DNA of 64,000 nucleotides from Geosiphon pyriformis (GCA_016748015.1 JAAOMT010000723.1:222351-286350), one strand, 5' to 3'; counted from the stretch's first letter, positions 47,647 to 59,708 are shown. Notes: generated by a model not told the origin, from the sequence alone. Program-made: numbers and translations.

Positions 47647-48424
47647 GTTGTTTTAATTTATATTTGAAATAGATACGTTATGGGATTTTGATTTTTAAAA
47701 AGAGGATATTTCCCAGTGAATTCAGTAACAACCAGAAAAGAGATCGAAAGAAATTTAAAGGGATTTTTATAAAATTTTATACAATTGTTCAACCTTTTCC
47801 AGAACACAATTAAACAAAGTCTTAAATAATTAAAAGTAAAGTAAGTCTTGTGAACAATTGGTTAAATGAATTATTTTTATTTTAAAAAATTACGTAATAT
47901 AATTATTTAAGTGATTTTAACTTTGATAATATTTTTTTTAATTTTTTGCTTGAACATCAATACTTTATTTTATTCTTGGTTATTTAATATTTTTAAAGAT
48001 TATATTTATTAAAAAAAAATAGAATTAGAAAAAAAATAAAAGTAATGAAAAACAGGAATGAATGTGATTTTATTGAATATGAAAGAGAATAAAATTTTTG
48101 AATGCAAATTGATATTGGAATAATTATAAATAAATAAATAAAATATATTATAAAACAATAATTTTATTAAAAAAAATTCAATTTGCCACTTTAAGTAACA
48201 AAAAATATAAATATTGTTCTTAAAATTTTAATTAATTAAAATATTGAAAATCTTATTTTTTATTTAATTATGATAATTTAAAACTTTTATATATTTCTTT
48301 GATATTCTTATCTAAAAATCTGACGTCACGCGCATCTTTGAAAAATAGGTTTTTAACCAATTCAATTAAGATTTAACTTGAATAATCTTGGTTGAAAAGT
48401 AACCTACTTCGCTATCGGGACATT
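47647..48424. other. AT-rich intergenic region
   Basis: Divergent promoters of the 101-aa gene (minus) and the profilin-like gene (plus) must lie here. The region 47880-48300 is very AT-rich and shows no ORF or motif that I can name. Confidence 0.6.
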
Positions 48425-49238
48425 ATGACCTCATGGAATAGAATGATTCAGGGTAGAATTAAATAAGGATTATTTTCCTTCAATAATTGATGATTTTTTC
48501 CAAAACTTGTTAATAATAATTATTGTATTTCTCACTACTTTTAAACTTTGATTTGTCTTTTAGAAAGGATCATTGATTCAGATCTTATTGATGGTTTTGC
48601 CGTGCTTACTGCTTATCATACCCAATGTATTTATTCATATGGAGAGTTGGAAGTATTATCAAAGGTAGACCTTTTTACCTCTTCAAATAATTTTCATTAT
48701 TTTAATTTAGCTCTTCAAATTTGTTTAGGTTGACCCTCAAAAGTTTCAAAGTCTCGGTAGAATCTTTGATAAGATCGATATAACTGGTAAGCTCAAATTA
48801 ATTTTTTATCTTCAAAGTTTTTTGGAAAAACGAAACCTCATTCATTCTTTTTTATATTATTTATAGACTCGGTCATCAAAATACCAAACATTCAATCTCA
48901 ATACCAAGTATTTTACAAATCAATGTCTAGGTATGGAATAAATTATATATTTGAACCCATTTTCAAAAAGTCCCTAGAATAATTTGGATAAGGCTTTTGT
49001 TTTTTCAGTCTTCATGGAATTTCTTCACTGAATCATTATCTGACAATCACCAGTTTTTCCCTTGGGGTAAGTAAAATTTTTATAAATAAAAAATTGTAAT
49101 CAAAAATTATGCAGATGATTCAGATAATGAGTTGGTTTTTTAATTATACTTTTTTCTTTCTAGATTTTTCTCGCAACATATCATTCGCAACAAGCCATCA
49201 AACATATAGAAGAATTAACAGATTTATTACGAAGATAA
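48425..49238 (+). CDS. Small profilin-like protein (six exons)
   Basis: Six short exons fit GT-AG and phase: 48425-48452, 48564-48664, 48729-48786, 48867-48930, 49009-49066, 49164-49238, giving 127 aa. The protein begins 'MTSWNRMIQERIIDSDLIDGFAVLTAYHTQCIYSYGEL' and ends 'SFSLGIFLATYHSQQAIKHIEELTDLLRR'. Length, an N-terminal helix with Trp, a central beta sheet and the final 'ATY..' strand plus amphipathic helix fit the profilin fold. They look closest to divergent profilin-4-type proteins. Profilins bind actin, polyproline and phosphoinositides. The divergence from canonical fungal profilin makes the actin function uncertain. The fold assignment is from memory of the family pattern, not from a search. 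Confidence 0.55.
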
Positions 49239-49588
49239 AATTTAATTACTTTTTAAAGGTGAATGCATTGCTTAATTTAACCTCGTCAAATGCAATTTTA
49301 AATAAAAGTTACCCACTTTTGATGAACTCATTGTTAATACTCGTTGCATTATCGATCATACATACATATAACCGTCTCAATTGTATTACGGGAAATTTAA
49401 ATGATGTCATTTTGATGTAATTTCTGTGATTGAAAAATTATTTTAGGTTTGGTGTGAATATCGAACTTTTAAATAAACGTTCAAATTTATGCTTAGAGCT
49501 TTTTATTGCTATTTTTTTTTGTTTTTTTTCAAGAAACTCTTGATTTTTTTCGAATTACAACTTTGAACCTCAGCATTAACCTTTAAAT
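49239..49588. other. Intergenic region upstream of the SAP-kinase gene
   Basis: 350 bp, T-rich near 49500-49560, as is common upstream of fungal genes. The + ORF spanning 49109-49420 overlaps the previous gene's intron and last exon in another frame, and I regard it as chance. Confidence 0.6.
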
Positions 49589-51440
49589 ATGGCGCGTTTT
49601 GAAACCCTTGACCATCACACAGGTAGAGGTTTGGAATATATGTATATATATACTTTTTATTTTTCTTTATTTCTTATCGGTTTAAATTTTCTGTATAATA
49701 GACGAAGTTCTTGAAAAAGAAAACTGGTACACCTTAAATAACATGATATTCGCTGACCTGATAGCATTATGTCAAGAAAGGGGTATTTTTCCTTCGCTCA
49801 CCTTTGTTTTTCTCTTCCTTGACATTTTAAGAAAAAAACTAAACCGTAATAACTCCTTTTGCTTTGTTAATCATATAGGATTGCCTATAGAAGGTGATAA
49901 AACAGCTCTAGTTCAACAATTATTGGATTGGGTAAGTGTAATGGATTTTCCCTCACTTTGGTTTGAATTTACAAATTAATCATTGAAACTTGTCAAACTA
50001 GAAACAAAATACGCGTCCTGTCCCCGCACCTTCGACTCCAAGACTTATCTCAACTGATAAAGGAGCTGCTGCCCAACCCATGAAACTAAACTCTACATAT
50101 TGGGCCTCCTTATTCACAACTGGAGACTTGCAAAATATTGATTATCATAAATTGGAAGTTGGGAGAAAATTAGGTTCCGGAGGATTCAAAGATTGTTATG
50201 CAGGGAAATATGAAGGGGTAAAGTATTTCACTTTTCTATGGAATATTTTATATTCTCTCATAGTATGAGTTCACTGATATTTCTCAATTGATAATTTTAA
50301 GGAGCCAGTAGCAATCGGTGAACTACGTATTGTAAATTTCACCGAAGCAGATTTTCAAGAGATGAAACACGAGATTGACGTCCTCAAGTAATTTTTAATA
50401 TTTTCATTTCCTCTCGCTCTATGATATTTCTCTGCTCCTATATCTGACTAAAAATTTTCAAACCAGACAATTGCGACACGAAAACGTAATTAAATTTATT
50501 GGGGTATGCACAAAGACCAAACATTTATGCATTATCACCGAATTATGTGAAAATGGAGACATGTTTGATTACATGAGAAAAGCTCCTAAACCACCATTTA
50601 GCCAACAGGTAAATGAAAATATCAAGTTTTTCAATAGTTAAAATATTTTAATTTTCAACTAAATCCTCCTATTTATCTATCCTCACCCTTAGATCATGTT
50701 TATGCACGATATTGCCTTAGGTGTTTCATATCTACATACGCGTCGACCCAGTATAATACATCGAGATTTAAAATCTATGAATATACTTGTTTCTTCTGAT
50801 TTGCGCGCGAAAATAAATGATTTTGGTTTGGCACGTATTCGTCCTAGAGCCAATGCTAGTATGCATACTCAATGTGGGACTCCCAATTGGCAGGCCCCCG
50901 AATTTTGGGCCTCAAATCCAAGATATACCGAGAAAGTTGACGTAAGTAAATCTGGATTTTCTTTATTTTTTTCAACTGATGGTGCTGAAAATAACCGATG
51001 AATATAACTTTTCCCACTGTTAAAGATTTATGCATGCGCCCTCATATTTTGGGAAATTTTAACATGGAGTGAACTCGGATATCCATATCAAAACTATTCT
51101 GAACATCAACTATACGAAGCAGGTATATAAAAGATTGTTTTATTGGGATTTTTTATACTTCAAAAATTTCTGAGCCAATTTAAAATATATGATCAATCAA
51201 ATTTTAGTGAAGGACAAAGGCATCCGACCTAGTATTGAGGGATTAAAAAATTTTCCACCAAGTCTTCTTCGTCTGATCCAAGCAATGTGGCAGAAAGAGC
51301 CAAAAAAGGTATTTCATATTTTTTTGGTTATTCCAAAGTTAGAATTCGTTTCTTAGGTGATTTACCTTCTCTGTTTTGGCTCCTTAAAGCGACCGAGTAT
51401 GGGGATTGTGGTTGAACAACTTGGAGAATATCTAAGCTGA
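49589..51440 (+). CDS. TKL-type kinase-like protein with N-terminal SAP-like domain
   Basis: Ten exons in phase (49589-49622, 49702-49782, 49879-49931, 50002-50217, 50302-50387, 50467-50608, 50693-50941, 51026-51122, 51208-51308, 51390-51440) give about 369 aa. Residues 26-56, 'FADLIALCQERGLPIEGDKTALVQQLLDW', match the SAP helix-extension-helix pattern, a DNA- or protein-binding module. The kinase domain follows: P-loop 'LGSGGFKDCYAG', 'RHENVIKFIGVC', catalytic loop 'HRDLKSMN', 'INDFGLARIRP', activation-segment end 'CGTPNWQAPEF', and 'DIYACALIFWEILT'. The lysine of the VAIK motif is missing ('VAIGELR'). HRD and DFG are intact, so activity is uncertain. The TKL-like sequence suggests serine/threonine signalling. 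Confidence 0.88.
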
Positions 51441-51973
51441 TGAATTAAACCTGAATTATCATTCGATTTATTGATTCACCTTATATCGTTTTCGCCAATA
51501 TTTCGTGCCATCCTGTTTTTATCCGGTTGATTGGAAATATTTTCCCTATGCCCCACTGTTTAATATTACTTGCTCCATTCTTTCCTTGAGTTATTCCTTT
51601 TATCATCGCTTAAACCCCTCACCAATTACAAACCCATCATTATTAATTCTAAAGCGTACGCTCAAAAACTCTTGATTTTCGGCCTCGTACAAATTCTATT
51701 ATGTATTATAAACTTTTGTTCGAATTTTTTTTCAAGATTGCGATTTTGCATGTTTGTATATTTGAAACTTTACCTTTTCTGAATATGTAACAATTTCATG
51801 CGGACTCCTCCCAAATAAAAACTTTGAGGTATTTATGTGTGTTACGTAGATCACACCTCATTCTATATAAGGAAAAGAGAAAAGCACATCCAAAAATTTT
51901 AATATAACGGTACAGATGAAAAAGTTGAAAGACATTCATTTTTCCCAATTTTGATAGTAACCCTTTTTCCAAC
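51441..51973. other. Intergenic region between kinase and GNA1
   Basis: 533 bp without supported coding sequence. ORFs here are antisense or low-complexity. It should contain the kinase 3' UTR and the GNA1 promoter. Confidence 0.6.
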
Positions 51974-53079
51974 ATGTCGCAAAACCTTCTTTTCTCTACC
52001 GAACTCATCTCCTTCGAAGTTCAAGCCGCACTTCCTAAAGGTTACACCCTTCGCCCTTTGTCAAGTGACGACTACGAACGCGGGTTTTTAAAAGTTCTTT
52101 CTGTGCTCACAGTCATCGGGGACATTTCTAAAGCCATGTTTCTTGGTATGAAGGAATGCGGTCAATTTTAACACGTTGCTCACTAAGACTCCATAGACCA
52201 CAGAAGCTGATATAATTTTCTGACTCTATTTTTGCAACTCTCCCCAAATGGTTAATTAAAGAAAGGTTCAATTATTTAAAACAGCACAATCACGAATATT
52301 TTACGGTTGTTATCGCTGACCCAACGGACCGCGTCGTCGGTGTTGGTACAATATTCGTTGAGCGTAAATTCATTCGGAATACCGGGCTTGTAAATAATTT
52401 TACGAAATCTTCTTAATCCGTTAATTCAATTTCCAATTTAATCGGGCATTTTAATTTAGGTGGGTCATATTGAAGATATTGCTGTTGATGAGAGCCAACA
52501 AGGAAAGAAACTTGGCTTGAGGTAAGCTTTGTGGGTGGGAAGCTAGTTGAAGTATTAAAAGAATACCGACATACCCTGAAAGGGTGTTTCCATTTCATCC
52601 AAGTCTCCTGGTCTATGAATATACTAATTTCCTTTTTCTAGAGTCATTCAAGCGCTTAAATATATTGGGGCCAAAACAGGCTGTTATAAAGGTAACATAA
52701 TTTTATTATTAGTTTATCTTTTTCTTTTTTCTAATTTAAATCAATTTTTAATTCGTCGAATTCCTAAAGTAATTCTGGATTGTTCAGAAAAGGTAAAAGT
52801 CCTGATTCTTTGTTAAGATTCTCTAATTTTTTTGAGATTCTAAAATTTTAATGATATACTTGCTGCATTTTTTATCATGTGGTATCATTACAGAATGTGC
52901 CGTTTTATCAAAAGTGCGGGTAAGTATCAGGCTCGGGTTTATTATAAATGTTTTTGCTTTCCTGATTTTTTTCCAGATAGATTTTTTCGGTTTCTAAAAC
53001 AAGATTTTTTTTCAGTTTTACGCGTAAAGAAGTCGAAATGGTTTGGTATACTGATGAGCCGCCCAAGGCCAATTTATAA
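51974..53079 (+). CDS. GNA1: Glucosamine 6-phosphate N-acetyltransferase (seven exons)
   Basis: Exons 51974-52145, 52262-52389, 52460-52521, 52642-52691, 52770-52792, 52894-52919 and 53016-53079 join in phase to 174 aa, including two tiny exons of 23 and 26 bp. The enzyme transfers acetyl from acetyl-CoA to glucosamine 6-phosphate on the route to UDP-GlcNAc, needed for chitin and glycosylation. GNAT-fold motifs: 'PLSSDDYERGFLKVLSVLT', 'VVIADPTDRVVGVGTIFVERKFI', 'GHIEDIAVDESQQGKKLGLRVIQ' (acetyl-CoA binding Q/R-x-x-G-x-G/A region), 'GCYKVILDCSEKNVPFYQKCGF' and a final 'EVEMVWY'. Length matches the family (about 150-185 aa). Cytosolic, no signal sequence. Confidence 0.95.
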
Positions 53080-53248
53080 AACCCAAATCGGGTATCGATA
53101 TTTAAATGTTCCTGTCACATTGTTGAAAATGGTACTAATTATTCATTAATAAAATATTATCCTCCGAAATTTTGTTTTATATTCGATGCATGTCACACGA
53201 GTGTAATCTCCTTTTCCAGTTAATCAAATATTTCGAATAAATAAAAAA

Positions 53249-54580
53249 ATGCTATACCTAAAATTTGCATGCAGATTGATCAAAATTTGCCAACTTCCTT
53301 TTTGTGATTTAGTTGACGACATGGCAACTTGCCAACGTCTTTACACCTTTTCCCACCTATTGATCACCTATTTCTTATTCGTTCTTTCTATATTGGTAGT
53401 CCTAAATTGTGCAGAATTAGAGCCAGCTTCAGCAAAATCACCTGGAACAGAACAGAGTCAGTTTGCACGTTTTGAACAACTTCTCGCTGGTGACGGATCA
53501 GCTCCGTTTTTATTCGAGGAGACAAACTTGGATGCCATCGAAGATTCTAAAGCTTTGCGCCAATGGGGTGAAAACCTGGCAAAAGCGGCTGTGAAGGGTA
53601 AAGTACAACACATTTTAAAAAACCACCCACCACCTTCAGTTGCTAAAAGTGTTGTGAACCATATTTTGGGAAATCCTGGTAAACGGACACGGCATCGTAC
53701 CCCATCACCACCATCGAAAAGTTTCCGAGCAGCTTCCAACACCATGACTGAGAAAAAAACTGACATTCTAAAAGCATTGTTGTTGCTCGATTCTATTTAT
53801 GATTCGGTCTCTGAGATTCCTTATTTTCGTACCGAGGAAGCGTTCGAACCAAACGCTCCGCGCTCTCCTGCTGTAGAAGTTATAGTTACTTCATTAGTAA
53901 TTCGTGGTAAACAAACTTTTGACAATTTTATTGACGCTACCTCTTCAACAACCGGCACAGCTTGTAGTTCTACCAATAAAACGTATCATAATCAGTCGGA
54001 TCGTTCAATATTCTACAATTCTTTATCAGCCGGACTCTCGTCTGGCATTTTGACGCGACTATCCAAGAATTCCAATATTGACTTCAAAACGAATATCTTG
54101 ATCGATGTGATGAGTACATTGGCTATTCAAATTCATATGGTTAAGAGTATTGCTTCGTTAGCAGGCTTGGATACAGACGATGACGCGGTACGCACCATGA
54201 TTTATTTGTGCATCGCGTCCGATAGTGTGAAGAGTTTAATGGCACAAGCTGCGCGTGACTTGGCGATTATTTCAATGCGACGAATGGTTGGTAAAATTCC
54301 AAGTTCGGCCTTAGCTGCCATAAATAAACGCGTTGCGATGAAGCTGATTACCAAAGGAAAAATAGGGTTAGTCAGTTTGGCAAGCTTGGTGCCTCTAATC
54401 GGTGATTTAATCATTTTTATAGCAGACGGGATGTCAACTTATGGAATTGGTAAAGTAGCAAAATTTGTATTTTGTCCATTACCTACGGTTCCACCATCAG
54501 AAGACCAGGGATCATCATCATCATCATCACCACCATCACCATCTTCCTCAGTCTCAGTTAGTTTAAAACCTGAATTATAA
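53249..54580 (+). CDS. EcsC-family-like protein with N-terminal signal or anchor segment
   Basis: Single exon, 443 codons from the first ATG. A better start may be the Met at codon 25 (53321), which places 'HLLITYFLFVLSILVVLNC' as a signal peptide or membrane anchor. Residues about 95-150 are basic with 'KNHPPPSVAKSVVNHILGNPG'. The C-terminal half has the EcsC-like pattern: 'IHMVKSIASLAGLDTDDDAVRTMIYLCIASDS', 'MVGKIPSSALAAINKRVAMKLITKGK' and 'LVSLASLVPLIGDLIIFIADGMSTYGIGKVA'. Hydrophobic glycine-rich helices like this are typical of the family. The end is a Ser/Pro run. EcsC is mainly a bacterial family of unknown membrane-linked role, so its job here is unknown. It lies 170 bp after GNA1 on the same strand and has no introns, unlike its neighbours. 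Confidence 0.7.
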   Translation: MLYLKFACRLIKICQLPFCDLVDDMATCQRLYTFSHLLITYFLFVLSILVVLNCAELEPASAKSPGTEQSQFARFEQLLAGDGSAPFLFEETNLDAIEDSKALRQWGENLAKAAVKGKVQHILKNHPPPSVAKSVVNHILGNPGKRTRHRTPSPPSKSFRAASNTMTEKKTDILKALLLLDSIYDSVSEIPYFRTEEAFEPNAPRSPAVEVIVTSLVIRGKQTFDNFIDATSSTTGTACSSTNKTYHNQSDRSIFYNSLSAGLSSGILTRLSKNSNIDFKTNILIDVMSTLAIQIHMVKSIASLAGLDTDDDAVRTMIYLCIASDSVKSLMAQAARDLAIISMRRMVGKIPSSALAAINKRVAMKLITKGKIGLVSLASLVPLIGDLIIFIADGMSTYGIGKVAKFVFCPLPTVPPSEDQGSSSSSSPPSPSSSVSVSLKPEL

Positions 54581-54776
54581 GATGCTACAGAAAATGATTA
54601 GACTCAAGATTGAATTTAAATGTGAAGTTTTGCTATTAAGAATAACAATTTGCCGGACTATCTTTCCAGCTCTTGACACTTTGATTTCTATGCATATTAT
54701 ATTTTAGTTCTAAGTAATGAAAATATTATCGTATAATACTTTAGATTATGAGTGAATAGTAATAGTAATTTTTGTC

Positions 54777-57538
54777 CTAGTCTGCCTTGATAGCTGGAAT
54801 TTAGAAAAAAACTTGTTAAAAATGTTGAAATTTCAAAAAATGTAAAAATTTAGACCAAACTTACCAGAATAAATTTTTCTTACAAACCAATAAGTACCGA
54901 AAAATCCCAAAGTTCCCGTTAGCAAACCAAATACACAAGAAGCGAGAAAACTATACATGAAATAAACGAGGGTTGGAATGAAGCCCGTAATTTGCAGTTT
55001 GGCAAAGTAGAAAATACTATATAGGAAAATATAGATGGCTGAGCTGCCACCGACAAAAAATGAACGCCACCACCAGTGATAATTCTGGGTTGAATGAGAA
55101 ATAATGCGCATTAATTAAAATTAATAGATGTTTATCAAATATCATAAATAGTTTACCTCTCCACACAACTGAAAATAGGTGATCACAATGGCTATCTCAA
55201 TTACTGTCACGACCAAAATGATAAAGACCAATCCAAGAAACCCAAACATATAGTAAAACTGATCTTGCCATATGGACTTCAGTATGAAAAAAAGCTCAAT
55301 AAAGATAACCGCAAATGGCATCAAGCCACCAATCATTATGCTAAGAAACGGTGAGAAAATGTAAAAAACCAAGATTATCTTGTTTAAAAAAAGATGAGCG
55401 CACTAAAATGTCTTACCTGACACCAGGTTGTAAATACCAAACTGATTCTGGAATTTGTCGAGGAATTTGGTTGGTACGTACGGGATGTTCAATTATCTTC
55501 TTCTTATAACCAAAGTACGCTCCTATGAGCGCAAGTGGCAAAGAAATGAAGAACCAAATAGAAATCAAAGCAAAAAAAGTTCCAAAAGGTATGGCACTCG
55601 ATGAATGTTGTGACCAGATGAAAAAGTTGAGCGCGAATATGACACCGAATATAAAACCCGGAAATAATATCGAGGTCTGTAAAGCAGATCGTCAAAATAA
55701 ATAACTTTTGTAAAATATTGATCAAGACATTAAAATTGAGGATAACTTACGACAACAGCATTTTTTTTCCAAGCAGTCCCCTTAAATACTTTATACATTC
55801 GCGAGCTGTAGTATCCAGCAAAAACACTTTGGCGGAAAAAAATTAGTTAATCACATGTCCAGCTTGAATAGAAAGAACTTTCTTATACATACGCCGAGAA
55901 AGCAAATAAAAATAGAGCAAATGATAGAAATCCACCACGATATGAAGGGTTTAAAACACCCAGAATCGAAAATACTATGAGAATTTTAAATGTTTATTAA
56001 TATGTATTGATAGAGAATTTAATTTAATAAAAGTCAATACCCATAGTAAAGATCCCCATTAATAAAATTTGGACCCCTGATCCGAGCAAAGGGGCTAGAA
56101 AGCCACCCCATTTTGGCGGTCTGAAAACATCACCATGAACTAGTTTCCAACCTGTAGTATCATCTTGATCTTCCTAGCAATTTTAGACAAATTTTAGCAT
56201 GTCGATTGTTTCAATGAAATTTAAGAAGAATATTTTACGAACAAGTTTCAAATCTTTTTCGTTATAAGAAGCGATATCTTTGTTAAGAGTTCGAAGCATG
56301 ATGATAGCCACCATCGCAGACAGGAACAGAGCAATAATAAGGGAATTTATAATGGAGTACCAATGAATTTGTGGATCTGTATTGACTAAGTAAAGATCCC
56401 AACGATTTCCCCAAGATACTTGTTTATTCTTTCAAAAGGATTGAGAAAATAATGAGATTTAAATAAAATAACAAAATTAAGAATGATGAATATCTTTAAA
56501 ATTATTATTTACCTCTATCCATTCAACAGAATATGAATAAGTTACTGACACACTCCCGTTACCAACTTCCAATTTTTCATTTTTAGAGTTTTCCGGTTTG
56601 TCAGGGCAAATGTTTTTTAATGCATTGATTCTAGAGTAAAATATTTAAGTCAAGGATTAGAAACTTCTTTGGATCAAGTTTAATTAATGAGTGATTATTT
56701 GTTGACACACATACACTTACGAATATGGTTCAACTTCAAATCCGACAATCAAGTATCCATTGGGATCGTTATCTTTTTTCTCATACAAAATCTTAATGGC
56801 AAAATGATTGTTAAGATATGCCGTCTTGTCGTTTCGCTGGCAAAATAAAAGCGAAATTTGATTAGCTTTCTATTTGATTTCACATAATTAAACCTATAAG
56901 TCATAAATGCACCTTATCTTCAGTTTGGCCGAGGTTAAACCCAACTTCATATTGTCTTTGTTTTCCATCTGCCGTGGGATATGCAGTTGCACCGGGAAGG
57001 TTATCAACGATCCTGAAATTGAGTCAACTCAAATTGATATCAAGATTAAAGAAACCCAAAAATGGGAGCAAACCAACTCACCATTCAACTCGATAATCTT
57101 TTTTGATTAATTGCTTAGCTCTCATTGATTCCCCGGCATTCAAATCTTTTGCACATACCACTAAGCATTCTTTATTAACTCCAACATTAAGCTATTTAAA
57201 AAAGGAGAGCAGAGTAAGAAACTTGAAAAATTAACTTAAATTCTTGCACAAGACAGATTTACCTTCAATTTCTCGGGGCCAAGTTCGATGCGATCACCGC
57301 GCAAAACCTCCCCCAAATTCAACCACCGATTTCCCCCTTTGCGAGCAGGACATACAAACGGAAGATCGCTATATGCAAAGGGAAGTTGAGTTTTATCGGA
57401 AAATATTTTATTGACATAGAGATCGACAGGTTCGTCATATTGAAAAGTTTTTGGGCTCAGTCCTGGAATATAGAAACCCGTGCCAAGCGGAATGCACAAC
57501 ACTAGCAGAAATATAATTGTTCTGTGTAGTAGCTTCAT
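54777..57538 (-). CDS. Nonaspanin TM9SF/EMP70 family protein, 13 exons
   Basis: Exons 57538-57263, 57191-57082, 57012-56913, 56836-56721, 56630-56513, 56428-56243, 56173-56041, 55974-55893, 55826-55751, 55676-55417, 55340-55157, 55084-54865 and 54793-54777 join in phase to 625 aa. The start MKLLHRT gives a cleavable signal peptide ('IIFLLVLCIPLGTGFYIPG'). The lumenal domain has 'LPFAYSDLPFVCP' and 'LNLGEVLRGDRI'. Then 'VSWGNRWDLYLV', 'GWKLVHGDVFRPP' and nine hydrophobic spans follow. These proteins act in Golgi/endosome sorting and adhesion. The last exon is only 17 nt and encodes AIKAD, a K-x-D ending that in this family binds COPI and retains the protein in the Golgi. The donor at 56242 (GTTCGT) is weak. 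Confidence 0.93.
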
Positions 57539-57740
57539 GTTGGTTTGATGAGGGAGTTTCTGTTTCAAGATAACAGGAAAAGTTTGATAAATATTACCAA
57601 ATTGATGCAACAATACCGAACTTTTGGGACGCGTGATCCTGCGTTACCCTCTAAAAAGTCATCAAGACATGTGTGTTTAAAAACGAATTTGCGAGATTCT
57701 TATCAGAGAACTGGGTGTGCTTATTTTTAATCCTAAAAAA
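57539..57740. promoter_or_regulatory. Bidirectional promoter region, TM9SF / DnaJ genes
   Basis: Only 202 bp separate the divergent start codons of the TM9SF gene (minus) and the DnaJ gene (plus). Both genes serve the secretory pathway or membranes, so shared control is plausible. No defined transcription factor motif was recognised. Confidence 0.55.
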
Positions 57741-58878
57741 ATGTCAGAATATTTGAGTTTTCTTGGCTGGACCTTTCTACCACAGCTCGTGACCAACTGG
57801 CTTCAAAGTTTATATTACAAGCTTTCCTACCCAGTTGGAGCAAACGTACCGAAACCAGGACAACAAAAGTATTCACGACATCATAGTCGAATATATGCTT
57901 TTGTGGTGTTAGCTTATCTCGCTTATACAATCATTCAAGTTGATCAATCAATACAACCAAACTATTATAAGCTTCTTGACCTTGGTCGAGACTTTACTGA
58001 CAAAGAACTTAAGACAAACTCTCGAAAACTGTAAGTTATTAAACCGGGTTCCATTTTTTAGAAAGAGTTATTGACAAAGCTAGGGTTTTCACAGACATCT
58101 CCAATACCATCCTGATAAAAATCCTGGAGAAGAAGCAAAGGCCATATTCATAGTTATACGCACAGCATATGATACTCTCTCAGACCCCGTGAAACGTTTC
58201 GCATATGATAGGTGAAGGCTTTTTTATTTCTTTCGAACCTATTACGCCAAAAAATATCTTTCTAAATTGCTATATTCATTCTAAAGATTTGGCCCCGATA
58301 TTGAACGATGGGATCATTCAAAAACGATACGTGATTACCTATACAATGGGTGGTCCTCTTTTGTCGAATTTTATTTGGGCACCGGTCTTTTATTGCTTAT
58401 ACTCAATATCCTGGGGAAAGGACAATTTGGGCGATTCTGGAGATTTGTTGTATTTTTTGCGATGGGATGCCTGGAGGCAACTATGATACTTCATCCGAAA
58501 CCCCCGTTAATTCTATCCTTACTAATACCACATCGTGTCATTTTTGAACAAATTACGATATTACGACAAATCTTTATCACCACTTTTATTGGTTTGTCGC
58601 AAGTTGGACCAGTCTTGTTCCCTTCTGAATCAACCGATTTTCGTGAACCGCTACAAAGGCTGGATATTTTAAGCAATATAGTTGCAGAAGAAGCCACAAA
58701 TCACGTACGAGCAGGGTTTGAACCTTTCGCACGTGATCCACAGGGTAGAGCTGATTTGAAGAGAAAAATGGAGAAATTGGCGATGGATTCCTATTTGTAT
58801 ACGGATCCTGAATTCAATCGAATGTACAGTCAAGCCCATCAACGGATGGTCAGTCGGCGAAAAAATCCACGAGTTTAA
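57741..58878 (+). CDS. Membrane-anchored DnaJ (J-domain) protein
   Basis: Three exons (57741-58030, 58095-58211, 58287-58878) in phase give 332 aa. The N-terminal part has a hydrophobic segment '[15 protein letters not shown]'. It is followed by the J domain: '[24 protein letters not shown]', then '[40 protein letters not shown]' with the HPD signature that stimulates Hsp70. Further hydrophobic segments follow: '[13 protein letters not shown]', '[16 protein letters not shown]', '[13 protein letters not shown]'. The tail is charged ('[21 protein letters not shown]'). It probably recruits Hsp70 to the ER or another endomembrane. It resembles uncharacterised fungal membrane J-proteins; I give no symbol. 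Confidence 0.88.
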
Positions 58879-59708
58879 TGAATATGTAAAAGGATTAATA
58901 ATTAATTTGCGCTCAAAGCTCCGCCAAAAAGCAGGTCTTTTTGAAAAATAAGATGCCTTTTGGGCAAATAAAAATGTTTCATAATTCTTATCTTCCAAAT
59001 ATGAAAACATGTGATCATTTTAATATGCTGTGTAAATCCTCAAAGAGACCATTTTCCATTTCTGGATTCGTTTTTAATGAGCGAATTTTTTGGAGATTAC
59101 AATTATTTAGCCATTTTATATCATGGTAATTATAATTAATTTGAAGAAAGTTAATATTAAAATAACACTTGTGGGGATTGGAATTTTTTCATTTAGTTAC
59201 AGCGTTATTTTTAATTAATACTAATCGAGTAGTTTTTAACCATTATTGTAACATTTTATTAAGACCAGTTTTTAAAGTCAAAATTTTCAAATATTATTTT
59301 TTGACAATCAGAAATAATAAAAAGATAAAATAAAATATTTTAAATTGTTTACTAATTTTATGTTAAATTAATAATAAAAAATATCAAAATAATTCAAATA
59401 GTTCAAATTTAAATCAATTTAATTATCAAAAAATTTTAACATTTAAATCACAAAATTGGCCAAATATTTATTTATAATTAAATTAAATTGCAAATATAAT
59501 TAATAAACATTATATTAGTTGTAATTCATTTTTATTTATTTATTTAACATATAAAGTTTTATTATTATTTATTACAATACAACAATCAAATGTTTTAAAA
59601 TAAACATATTTATGTACTTTTTATATTATTACTCATAAAAAAACATACAAGAAAATAGTAAAAAAAAGAACAGATAGACCAATAGAAGAATAGTAGTTAA
59701 CACATAAA
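58879..59708. other. Gene-free AT-rich region right of the gene island
   Basis: The first 250 bp may contain the DnaJ 3' UTR. From 59130 the sequence is over 80% A/T by eye, without ORFs or repeats that I can identify. Confidence 0.6.

Noticed and set aside
49109-49420. 103-codon + ORF
   Set aside because: Overlaps the last intron and exon of the profilin-like gene in another frame.
58205-58547. ORFs 58205-58486 and 58350-58547
   Set aside because: Alternative frames or intron read-through of the DnaJ gene third exon.
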